A stretch of 25,075 bases of DNA from a virus. Each line of letters starts with the position of its first letter. Position 1 is the stretch's first letter. Below, in pieces: positions 18,207-25,075 of this stretch. The stretch spans positions 1-25,075 of IMG/VR virus record IMGVR_UViG_3300032220_000939. One strand, given 5' to 3'. A model generated the notes under the pieces. That model had not been told where the DNA came from. It saw only the letters and a program-made list of their open reading frames with translations, and did not search any database. The position numbers and the translations under genes were made by a program.

Positions 18207-21200
18207 TACGCAGGGTTTATAATTTGATAAGCAACTGTGTCTGCGTCACCATTACCATTTGATGTTATTGTAAATGTTCCACTACCTTTTGAACTTACTG
18301 CAACCATATGTGCGTTGGTTAAAGTTTGTTTGGTTAAGAATATTAAACTATTAGCTGTAACTAAACTATTAGAAACCGTTACAGTACCAGGGTTTCCACC
18401 ATCAAGTAGTGCAGTTCCCATTGTTTTATTTGAACCTGACGCAAACATTACATTACCTGTTACTTTTAATGAACCACTTATGTTTGTGTTTCTATATAAA
18501 GTAATATCACCTAATGATGCAGGACTTGCTGATGTTCCTACTTGCATCCAAGTTTCATAATCACCACCTGATGGTAAATCCTTAAATAGTGAGCCACTAT
18601 TTGAGTTATTGACTGAAATTTGTAATGTGTCATAGTTTCCACCATTTGCAAACATTTCAATATCGCTTTCTACATTAGCACCAAATTCAAGTCTGGAAAT
18701 AGATTTATCAGGGGCCAAATTAAAAGCCCCTCCTAAAAAATCATCGCTGTATGTTCCAAATTCAAAGTCATATCCAGGACCCCACGCTTGAACAACACCT
18801 GAAACAAATAAACTACCTGTAATAGTTGTATTACCAATAAAAGTATTTGAACCACTTACAGATAATGAACCTGTAACAACTAAATTATTTTTTACATTAG
18901 TTGCTGCGTTAATCTGTAATGTTTGGTTTGCTGTGGTACCATCCATTTTACCATATATAATAGACCCACTTCTTGCATCGTTAAGTGAACCGTATGATTG
19001 ATTAGTTATATATAAATTATTGTCACCTGTTTCTTCACTACCAGCATTTCTACCAATAGCAATATTACCTGAACCACTTACATTATTACTTAAAGCACCG
19101 GCACCAATTGCAAGGTTCTCAACACCTGTTGTGTTAGAAAATAATGTATTTTTTCCGATTGATATATTATTTGAACCAGTCGTGTTTTGATATGAAGCAG
19201 CATCACCAATAGCAATGTTAGAACCACCTGTGGTATTATTTTTTAAGGCGTCTGTTGCTATTGCTAAATTAAATTCTGCTACATTATTCTGTAATGTATT
19301 TGCTCCAATTGCTGTGTTATTTGAACCTGATATATTATTTAATTGTGATTGGTTTCCAATAGCGACATTATTTTGTCCTGTCGTCATATTAGGTAAAGAG
19401 GCACCACCTACAGCTAAATTACCACCACCTGTTGTTGCTGAACCTAAAGCGTTATTACCTAAACCTGTATTACTATTTGCTGTTGTTATACTCGCTAACG
19501 CAAACTCACCATAAGCCAAATTATTAAGTGAGTTTCTACCTTTTGCCCATAATGAACCACTACTAATTTGTAAAGAACCATATATTGTTTGTGTTGGATA
19601 TGTTGTTGCTGAACCTGTGGTGATTAAACCAGTTCTATCTGTAACAACTGAACCTGTAACTACTGATGAACCATTAACACTTAATGAACCTGTTATATTA
19701 ACTGAACCTGAAACATTAACTGAACCTGAAACATTAACTGAACCTGTAAAGTTTGAGTTATTATTACTATCAATTCTTAAAGCGTTTCTTCTATTACCTG
19801 CACCTGTTCCTGTTCCCACAACAAATACTGTGTCTTGTGAACTTTCTTGTAATGAACCTGTTGCGTTAAACCTACCAACGAATGTTGAACCACCTATTGT
19901 TGTTGATGTGTGTGACGCTGAAACAATTAAGTTTTGTCCCAATATTGTGGTTGCAACTAAATGACCACCTGTAAATGAACCACTATATATACTATTAACT
20001 TCATTACTTCTACCATAAATAATGTTTTGTCCAAATGCTCTTCTTGTTCCACTATTAGAACCTGAAACTGTAAGTGTATTACCTACACCACCAAATGTGT
20101 TTTGATTTACTGTAATATTATTTACCGCTGTTGAAACTGATGATGAATAGTTATTTGAAACAGTTATACCACCACCTAAATTACCTTGATAAGTTATTGA
20201 TGAACTATTGTGACTTAATTGTGTGGAGTTAGTAAAAACATTATTACTAATAGTTGTATTTAATCCTAATGTTGTTCTATTTGCTATTGAAATAAGCGAA
20301 CCTATGTTACCATTACCAGTCATATTTAACGAACCAGATGGGTGATCTATATAAATTGATGAATTATTACCCAAACTAAAATTATTACTAAAAGTTGGTT
20401 TTGCTAATGATGATGATGTAAATCCTAAACCAACATATCCACCCAATATATTACTATTCATCGTTGGTAACATCACAGATGATGTTGAAACTAATATACC
20501 ATTTTGTGTTGATGGTTGTCCGAATAAAATATTATTACTACCACTTAAATACGCTTTAAATCCTAGATCAAAACTATAATTTTCATCAGGTATTAACCCA
20601 TTCATTATAATATTATTGGAACCTGTAATACTCCAACTACCTGTTAATTGTGATTGAGGTGCGTTTGGGTCATTACCTAAACCCATTATAATATTACCAC
20701 CTGCTTCTGAACCTGTTATTCTAAATGGTACTGTTTGTCCTGATTGTGCAATAAATATATTACCACCAAAATCTGTTAATGAACCTGATATAAATTGTGT
20801 TGTATTAACTGAACCTGTTGTTATTAATCCATCTCTATTACTTGAAATATATGGACTTAAAGCATCCGCTATATTTGCGTATGTGTCGTATTGAGTTACA
20901 CCTGATGTATTTGTTGTTAAAACATATGAACCTGTTCCTAATTGAATTGAACTATTAATAAAGTCAATTTGGTCAGGATAGAATGTTCCTGATTGATGTA
21001 ATGAACCTGAAAGATTTATTACTGATGATGAAACTACTAATTCATTACCTGCTACAATATCAATACGTTCAACTGAACCGTAATTATCAACCTTAACATA
21101 CGTTACATCATCACCCAAAAATATTTGACCACCACTTGCTGTGATGTGTGTGTCGGTTGGTGATGTGTTATATATTTCTACAAATCTTACATCACCTTGA

Positions 21201-22969
21201 TTTGGTTGTAAGAATAAACTACCTGTTCCTATTATGTTTGTTACACTTAATGAACCTGTTACTTGTAAGTCATTTGTTGTAGCCCAATATGAACCTGTCT
21301 GTGCAAATAAACTATCACCACTTGTTCCACTCGTTCCTGAAGTACCTGACCCACCTGAACCTGTTACATATTCTAATTGTAACGATGAACTATTCCATGT
21401 TACATAATTTGGTGATGTTGAACCTGAAGGTATATTACTAATTTTTAATGAACCTGTTATTTTAACTGAACCTGTAACATTTATTATATCATTATTACTT
21501 GATATTGAAACTCCAGTACCTCTTAATCTTAAAGCAGTATTACTGGAAATTTCTAAATCACCGTAACCTAAATCATTAATTACTGGTGTTTTAAGTACGT
21601 TCTGTATTTCTATATTTGAACTTCCTAATGATAATTTATCACCTACATTAGTATATGATATTGTTGTATAGTCAACAACATCACCAATATTAATTGAACC
21701 TGTAATATCTAATCCTCTTGTAAATTGTGGTGCTGGATTATTACCTAAATTAGGTGCTACAGTCATAAATGGAACATAATCTAACGCAAATACATTATCC
21801 CAATCCTTAAATGATATACCATTACTACTATCTACTTTTATATTTAATTCAACATCTGTGTTTAAATTAGGATAATCATATACTCCTAAATAAAATTGTG
21901 CGTTGCTACCAGTTGGTCCAAATATATATCCTTCCGCTGGTGTTGATTGTTTTTGAGTTGAATCAACATTAAAAGAACTAGGTGACATTGTTAATATTGC
22001 TAACGCGTCTTGTGAAACAAACCTTCCACTACCTGTAACGATTAAATCAAATGGTTCTGAACCACTTATTAATAATGAACCTGTTATACCTACATTGTTT
22101 GTTGTGTTCCATATTGAACCTGTTAGTGCAAATAAACTATCACCACTCGTTCCACTACTACCTGTTGAACCTGAACTACCTGATGTACCATCGGTTCCTG
22201 ATGAACCACTAGTTCCATCTGTTCCACTACTTCCACTACTACCATCTGTTCCTGAAGAACCACTTGTTCCGTCACTTCCATTAGAACCTGACGTACCATC
22301 TGTTCCATTACTTCCTGATGTTCCATCGGTACCAGAACTACCTGACGTACCATCTGTTCCTGAACTTCCTGAAGAACCACTAGTACCATCCGTTCCATTA
22401 GAACCTGATGTACCGTCTGTACCGTTACTACCTGATGTACCAGAACTTCCATCACTACCGTTACTACCTGATGAACCATCGGTTCCTGAACTACCTGATG
22501 TTCCTGAACTACCACTACTACCATCACTACCCGATGTTCCTGATGAACCACTACTTCCGTTTGTACCTGATGAACCTGTTGAACCATCACTACCTGATGA
22601 ACCTGATGTACCACTACTACCATCGGTACCGTTAGAACCTGACGTACCAGAACTTCCACTTGTTCCTGATGTTCCACCACTACCTGTTGAACCTGAACTA
22701 CCTGAAGCCCCACTCGTTCCACTTGAACCATTGGTTCCATTAACACCACTCGTACCTGATGTACCTGATGAACCATTTGAGATAGGAACATTATTGATAT
22801 AGAATGAACCTGATATGTTCACTTCAGTTAAACTCATTTGTAATGGACTATTACTTCCATCACCTGTTTGTATTGTTTGTAATGAATTTGTTAAACCATT
22901 AGAACTATCGGTCATTTTTAATAGACCTTGATAGGAACTTGATACGTATAAATTATTTAATTGACCCAT
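18206..22969 (-). CDS. Giant tail fibre with collagen-like stalk, beta repeats and YadA-like head repeats
   Basis: The product has 1587 residues. Residues 1-65 form an N-terminal domain (MGQLNNLYVSSSYQGLLKMT). Residues 66-276 are 71 uninterrupted Gly-X-Y positions with X and Y almost only S, T, D or N. Residues 280-1140 carry repeated 'TGSL.VSGS' units, typical of trimeric beta-prism or beta-helix fibre shafts. A short second Gly-X-Y run near 540 is followed by a second GDSLFA.TGS.W module. Residues about 1142-1323 have repeats of the form N..IG..A...TTGS.N.AIG, like the YadA/Hep_Hag head. The end (about 1500-1587) has TVTVSNSLVTANSLIFLTKQ and DADTVAYQIINPA, a C-terminal domain I recall from other phage fibres. 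It probably trimerises and is displayed as a long receptor-binding fibre. No S74 chaperone domain is seen. Confidence 0.82.
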   Translation of the reverse strand: MGQLNNLYVSSSYQGLLKMTDSSNGLTNSLQTIQTGDGSNSPLQMSLTEVNISGSFYINNVPISNGSSGTSGTSGVNGTNGSSGTSGASGSSGSTGSGGTSGTSGSSGTSGSNGTDGSSGTSGSSGSDGSTGSSGTNGSSGSSGTSGSDGSSGSSGTSGSSGTDGSSGSNGSDGSSGTSGSNGTDGTSGSNGTDGTSGSSGSSGTDGTSGSSGTDGTSGSNGTDGTSGSNGSDGTSGSSGTDGSSGSSGTDGTSGSSGTDGTSGSSGSTGSSGTSGDSLFALTGSIWNTTNNVGITGSLLISGSEPFDLIVTGSGRFVSQDALAILTMSPSSFNVDSTQKQSTPAEGYIFGPTGSNAQFYLGVYDYPNLNTDVELNIKVDSSNGISFKDWDNVFALDYVPFMTVAPNLGNNPAPQFTRGLDITGSINIGDVVDYTTISYTNVGDKLSLGSSNIEIQNVLKTPVINDLGYGDLEISSNTALRLRGTGVSISSNNDIINVTGSVKITGSLKISNIPSGSTSPNYVTWNSSSLQLEYVTGSGGSGTSGTSGTSGDSLFAQTGSYWATTNDLQVTGSLSVTNIIGTGSLFLQPNQGDVRFVEIYNTSPTDTHITASGGQIFLGDDVTYVKVDNYGSVERIDIVAGNELVVSSSVINLSGSLHQSGTFYPDQIDFINSSIQLGTGSYVLTTNTSGVTQYDTYANIADALSPYISSNRDGLITTGSVNTTQFISGSLTDFGGNIFIAQSGQTVPFRITGSEAGGNIIMGLGNDPNAPQSQLTGSWSITGSNNIIMNGLIPDENYSFDLGFKAYLSGSNNILFGQPSTQNGILVSTSSVMLPTMNSNILGGYVGLGFTSSSLAKPTFSNNFSLGNNSSIYIDHPSGSLNMTGNGNIGSLISIANRTTLGLNTTISNNVFTNSTQLSHNSSSITYQGNLGGGITVSNNYSSSVSTAVNNITVNQNTFGGVGNTLTVSGSNSGTRRAFGQNIIYGRSNEVNSIYSGSFTGGHLVATTILGQNLIVSASHTSTTIGGSTFVGRFNATGSLQESSQDTVFVVGTGTGAGNRRNALRIDSNNNSNFTGSVNVSGSVNVSGSVNITGSLSVNGSSVVTGSVVTDRTGLITTGSATTYPTQTIYGSLQISSGSLWAKGRNSLNNLAYGEFALASITTANSNTGLGNNALGSATTGGGNLAVGGASLPNMTTGQNNVAIGNQSQLNNISGSNNTAIGANTLQNNVAEFNLAIATDALKNNTTGGSNIAIGDAASYQNTTGSNNISIGKNTLFSNTTGVENLAIGAGALSNNVSGSGNIAIGRNAGSEETGDNNLYITNQSYGSLNDARSGSIIYGKMDGTTANQTLQINAATNVKNNLVVTGSLSVSGSNTFIGNTTITGSLFVSGVVQAWGPGYDFEFGTYSDDFLGGAFNLAPDKSISRLEFGANVESDIEMFANGGNYDTLQISVNNSNSGSLFKDLPSGGDYETWMQVGTSASPASLGDITLYRNTNISGSLKVTGNVMFASGSNKTMGTALLDGGNPGTVTVSNSLVTANSLIFLTKQTLTNAHMVAVSSKGSGTFTITSNGNGDADTVAYQIINPA
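18990..19545 (-). repeat. YadA/Hep_Hag-like head repeats in the fibre
   Basis: About eleven degenerate units of 14-18 residues share 'NN.aIG..aL.nNTTG', for example NNVAIGNQSQLNN, NNTAIGANTLQNN, SNIAIGDAASYQNTTG and NNISIGKNTLFSNTTG. In trimeric autotransporter adhesins such units form a left-handed parallel beta-roll that binds surfaces. Confidence 0.8.
19681..19752 (-). repeat. Four tandem 18-bp units in the fibre gene
   Basis: Four consecutive 18-base units occur, the middle two (19699-19716 and 19717-19734) identical: taactgaacctgaaacat. They encode SVNVSG, a six-residue beta-strand repeat, and the outer units are diverged by a few bases. This looks like recent slippage expansion of the shaft. 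Confidence 0.9.
22142..22774 (-). repeat. Proline-free collagen-like Gly-X-Y repeat
   Basis: Glycine occurs at every third position from residue 66 to 276 of the fibre without a break. Typical triplets are GSS, GTS, GTD, GSN and GSD, often in 9- to 12-residue higher-order units such as GTDGTSGSS. There is no proline in the X or Y positions. The DNA is a 9-base-periodic array of ccatctgttcctgatgaacc-like units. Confidence 0.95.
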
Positions 22970-22990
22970 GTTATATTTTTTTTGTTTGTT

Positions 22991-23998
22991 TTATATATTT
23001 TTCCACGCTGTTGATATTGTGTTCCATAATTCTGCCAACTCATACCATTTTCTACCTGATGTTATAAATGGTAATTCAGGAAGAACACATCTGTTATAAT
23101 CAAATGGTTGTGTTATTTGTAAGTTCATTGTCCATCCTCCAAGTACCGTTTCAAATCTTTCAAGGAATGGGTCACACGTTGCGTTCCAATTACATTCATA
23201 CTCACTCAAATACAATACTGTAAATACATCCTTACAAATTTCTAAACCATCGTTCATCACATCTCGTTGATTTGAATAATCATCTTCCACTATATCTGAT
23301 ATTATTATTTGAAAGTTATATATCATTTCATTCTGTGCCAGTGTTGTTTGACCTGGTACAATATACATCCTCGTATATAATGGTTCTTTCTTGGTCTCTA
23401 TATCTAATGTTAATTGTGTTACATCACCAAACCCATATGAGTTAATCTGTTCGTGTGCTCTTGCTATCTCTTTTAAATCATCCAATATTAATTTGTAATT
23501 AACTTCATTCACCGATGTTGGTAATGTTAATCCTGATATTGGTAATACACAAGTATTGTAGTCAAACGGTTGTTCTATTGTTATGTTCAAGGTCCATCCA
23601 CCTAATAGTGTCTCATATCTTTCCAAGAATGGTTCAGCAGGACTATTCCATAATGGTTCATAATCTATACTGAATCCACCGAATGTTGCTGTATATGATT
23701 GATATAGTATTGTCCATACATCTTTAACCGTTTCCAATGTGTCAGACATAACATCTTCCTGATTGGATAGGTCTGCGTTGATAATATCACATATAATAAT
23801 AGAGAAATTATAGTCCAATCTATTCTGTGCTAATACAGTTTGACCTGGTACCACATACATTTTCATATATACAGGTTCCTGTTTGGTCTCTATATCCATT
23901 GTAAGTTGGGTAATATCACCATAACCAAAAGAATTAATCTGTGGGTTATAATAAGCTATACCACTTAAATCCTGAATAATCTGTTTGTAGTTCACCAT
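22991..23998 (-). CDS. Structural protein made of two tandem copies of one domain
   Basis: The 335 residues contain two copies of the same domain: residues 2-153 (VNYKQIIQDL to CVLP) and 166-307 (VNYKLILDDL to CVLP). The best preserved part aligns QINSFGYGDITQLTMDIETK with QINSYGFGDVTQLTLDIETK and VVPGQTVLAQN with IVPGQTTLAQN. By eye about 64 of the first 100 aligned positions are identical. The copies differ by about 10 residues in the loop near 101-115. A short unrelated C-terminal tail follows (308-335). The unit, of about 150 residues, resembles a small tail protein of Bacteroidota phages that I cannot name. Position between the tail chaperone and the fibre suggests a tail terminator, tube or fibre-adaptor role. 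The start is preceded by TATATTTA at five bases. Confidence 0.65.
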   Translation of the reverse strand: MVNYKQIIQDLSGIAYYNPQINSFGYGDITQLTMDIETKQEPVYMKMYVVPGQTVLAQNRLDYNFSIIICDIINADLSNQEDVMSDTLETVKDVWTILYQSYTATFGGFSIDYEPLWNSPAEPFLERYETLLGGWTLNITIEQPFDYNTCVLPISGLTLPTSVNEVNYKLILDDLKEIARAHEQINSYGFGDVTQLTLDIETKKEPLYTRMYIVPGQTTLAQNEMIYNFQIIISDIVEDDYSNQRDVMNDGLEICKDVFTVLYLSEYECNWNATCDPFLERFETVLGGWTMNLQITQPFDYNRCVLPELPFITSGRKWYELAELWNTISTAWKNI

Positions 23999-24028
23999 AT
24001 TAGTAAATATAAAAAAACCAAAAGCGTA

Positions 24029-24319
24029 TTATGAATTACGAGCTTGTTTCATAATTCTTTCTTGCTCTTGGTCGTAGTTTATTAAAAAGGATAGTTGGTT
24101 TAGAGCTTCCACCACCGTTTTTTCGTAGATGTACTCGTGTTTTGTAAAATCATTTCCAGCCAATTTATTGACGACAATGAACCAGCCATAGACCGATTGA
24201 AAAGAGCGCTCATTATAATCTTCCTCAAACTCCATACGAGCTTTATCCTCATCCATATTGGCAATCTCGGAGTCAAAGACAGCTGGAAATAATTTGAATA
24301 TCTGTTTGCGTAATTGATA
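24029..24319 (-). CDS. C-terminal (T-like) extension of the tail assembly chaperone, reached by -1 frameshift
   Basis: From TAT at 24319 this frame encodes 96 residues, beginning YQLRKQIFKLFPAVFDSEIA, with VYGWFIVVNKLAGNDFTKHE and a helical end 'VEALNQLSFLINYDQEQERI'. Joined to residues 1-175 of the zero frame it makes a 271-residue fusion with uniform character. The motif 'GW..v...LAgnD..K.......LN.LSfl' is what I would expect as the C-terminus of this family. An internal ATG at 24256 could give a 75-residue protein alone, but the sequence between 24319 and 24256 is also protein-like, which favours the fusion. The stop is followed 30 bases later by the start of the duplicated-domain gene. 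Confidence 0.6.
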   Translation of the reverse strand, partial: YQLRKQIFKLFPAVFDSEIANMDEDKARMEFEEDYNERSFQSVYGWFIVVNKLAGNDFTKHEYIYEKTVVEALNQLSFLINYDQEQERIMKQARNS

Positions 24320-24843
24320 AAAAAAAACTGTGCCGATAATATGACACCAACATCTAATTTATTCTTAAACAGTTCAGCCCGTTTCTGCATGTTCTTAACA
24401 TCATATTTCTCAATCTCAAAATCATGATGGGACCTTTCACTAATAATTGGTCTATACATTATTGCACATAAGATATGTAACATATCTAATACCTCATCTT
24501 CTTTCTTGGTACTGATAGTGTCCATATCCACATATTCTGCGAACGATAAGTCCTCCCACTTGGGGAAGAACCCATAACTTATTCCATCTAAATCAAACCT
24601 ATCTTTAAACTTGGGTCTTTCTGTTGGTATTAGTTTTACAATTTCTGATGCTAAATAATTAACCTTCTCAAAATCTGTTTCTAATAAATCTTCAACAGGT
24701 GCTCCTGTAAATAAACTCACCAACTTGGCTGCGTAATAATCATCCGAGAATAAATCTTTTAACTTATACATCTTAACATAATGACCTATCGTCATTAGTT
24801 CAGGTATCTCGTATTGTTTATCTTCTATTTTAAATTTTACCAT
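24100..24843 (-). CDS. Tail assembly chaperone-like protein, zero-frame (G-like) product
   Basis: The frame gives 247 residues starting MVKFKIEDKQYEIPELMTIG, with LDGISYGFFPKWEDLSFAEY and later 'LCAIMYRPIISERSHHDFEI'. The pattern 'YG..P.W.dls..EY.D......L...l.aimYRPI' is one I associate with the tail assembly chaperone-type genes of Bacteroidota phages. Residues 1-175 look like a real folded protein. After TTT TTT TTT (24327-24319) the zero frame becomes basic and unlike the rest (INYANRYSNYFQLSLTPRLP onward) until its stop at 24100. The -1 frame continues convincingly. Such G/GT arrangements control tape measure chaperones. The start at 24843 overlaps the previous gene by 14 bases. It could instead be a gene broken by a one-base deletion. 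Confidence 0.7.
   Translation of the reverse strand: MVKFKIEDKQYEIPELMTIGHYVKMYKLKDLFSDDYYAAKLVSLFTGAPVEDLLETDFEKVNYLASEIVKLIPTERPKFKDRFDLDGISYGFFPKWEDLSFAEYVDMDTISTKKEDEVLDMLHILCAIMYRPIISERSHHDFEIEKYDVKNMQKRAELFKNKLDVGVILSAQFFFINYANRYSNYFQLSLTPRLPIWMRIKLVWSLRKIIMSALFNRSMAGSLSSINWLEMILQNTSTSTKKRWWKL
24319..24327 (-). promoter_or_regulatory. Slippery T9 run, candidate programmed -1 frameshift site
   Basis: The minus strand reads CAG TTT TTT TTT ATC in the zero frame. Any T TTT TTT heptamer in it fits the X XXY YYZ rule for -1 slippage. A -1 shift at the end of the run gives TAT CAA TTA and opens the 96-codon frame. Confidence 0.55.
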
Positions 24844-25060
24844 AATCTTTTTTCATACCCAATCTCTTATGTTTATTACCAATCTTGTAGTTACATCCAC
24901 AGGATTTAGTATTGTTCCTCTCAACATTTTGTACTATAAGCATCTTCTCGTTACCACACTCACACATAAATATACCCGTCTTATAAAATCTATTACCTGA
25001 TTTTATTATTGATGTGTGTTTGACTAATGTCAGTTTGTTTGTTTTATCTCCTATATTCAT
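24830..25060 (-). CDS. Small Cys-rich (zinc-ribbon-like) protein, HNH/AP2-associated family
   Basis: From ATG at 25060 this encodes 76 residues. The frame also extends to a GTG at 25075, so the true start could lie outside the window. It reads KTNKLTLVK...GNRFYKTGIFMCECGNEK and ends with SCGCNYKIGNKHKRLG. The four cysteines form CxC (33, 35) and CxC (54, 56) pairs, as in the small phage proteins 'G..TV......R...C.CDCG......... SCGC'. These often stand alone or precede HNH endonuclease domains. It has many Lys residues and may bind nucleic acid through a zinc knuckle. No HNH motif is present, so it may be a solitary domain or a remnant. Its stop overlaps the start of the chaperone gene by 14 bases. 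Confidence 0.55.
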   Translation of the reverse strand: MNIGDKTNKLTLVKHTSIIKSGNRFYKTGIFMCECGNEKMLIVQNVERNNTKSCGCNYKIGNKHKRLGMKKDYGKI

Positions 25061-25075
25061 ATATATAATATACAC

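Noticed and set aside
19617-19964. Plus-strand open frame rich in Glu-Pro-Leu-Thr
   Set aside because: Antisense of the TGSL/SVNVSG repeat region of the fibre.
22123-22791. Second minus-strand frame through the Gly-X-Y repeat (Val/Gln-rich)
   Set aside because: An out-of-frame shadow of the periodic repeat. The Gly-X-Y frame continues into a recognisable fibre on both sides and this one does not.
22095-22802. Long plus-strand open frame, rich in Pro-Val-Leu
   Set aside because: It is the exact antisense of the Gly-X-Y repeat: GGT/TCA-type codons read as Pro, Val and Leu on the other strand. There is no start context and the composition follows the repeat only.
1-25075. tRNA genes, insertion sequences, attachment sites and anti-defence or toxin genes
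   Set aside because: I saw no cloverleaf-like sequence, no transposase or terminal inverted repeats, and no recognisable defence protein. Almost all bases are in structural genes.

Overview
This window looks like part of the genome of a tailed double-stranded DNA phage (or a prophage) of a Bacteroidota host, probably an environmental flavobacterial-type phage with a long non-contractile tail. The basis is: low GC by eye; every convincing gene on the minus strand with short gaps or small overlaps; start regions that are A/T-rich with no Shine-Dalgarno sequence; and several structural protein families that I know mainly from Bacteroidota phages. Examples are the XkdF-like protease with its separate acidic scaffold, the small tube-like protein beginning MSC, and the large hub-like protein with a 'DLYADIPIKINKSF' N-terminus. 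No sheath, integrase, replication, lysis or terminase gene is visible here.

Layout in the direction of transcription, from high to low coordinates. 25060-24830 is a small Cys-rich protein. 24843-24029 is a tail assembly chaperone-like gene split into two frames at a run of nine T. 23998-22991 is a structural protein made of two copies of one domain. 22969-18206 is a giant fibre with 71 Gly-X-Y triplets, TGSL-type beta repeats and YadA-like head repeats. 18206-17562 is an HK97 gp10-like tail completion candidate. 17565-15964 and 15960-12196 are tail tip or hub proteins. 12183-10804 is a glycine-rich fibre. 10763-10290 and 10273-10073 are unknown. 10083-6892 is the tape measure.

The head genes follow: protease (6860-5214), scaffold (5139-4390), major capsid (4366-3401), tube-like protein (3334-2765), a terminator-like hairpin, a Pro/Thr-repeat structural protein (2646-1552), portal (1534-371), and a head-tail connector that runs off the left edge (369-1). 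Tail genes are therefore transcribed before head genes, and the portal comes after the capsid. This is the reverse of the commonest siphovirus order.

The products plausibly build one virion. Portal, protease, scaffold and capsid form the head. The connector and gp10-like protein form the neck. The tube protein, tape measure and chaperone form the tail. The hub, tail-tip and fibre proteins bind the host. The most striking features are a Pro/Thr/Asn linker reused in three different structural genes, the proline-free collagen-like stalk, the likely -1 frameshift, the tandem-duplicated domain protein and the composite protease. I found no defence, CRISPR, tRNA or insertion-sequence element.
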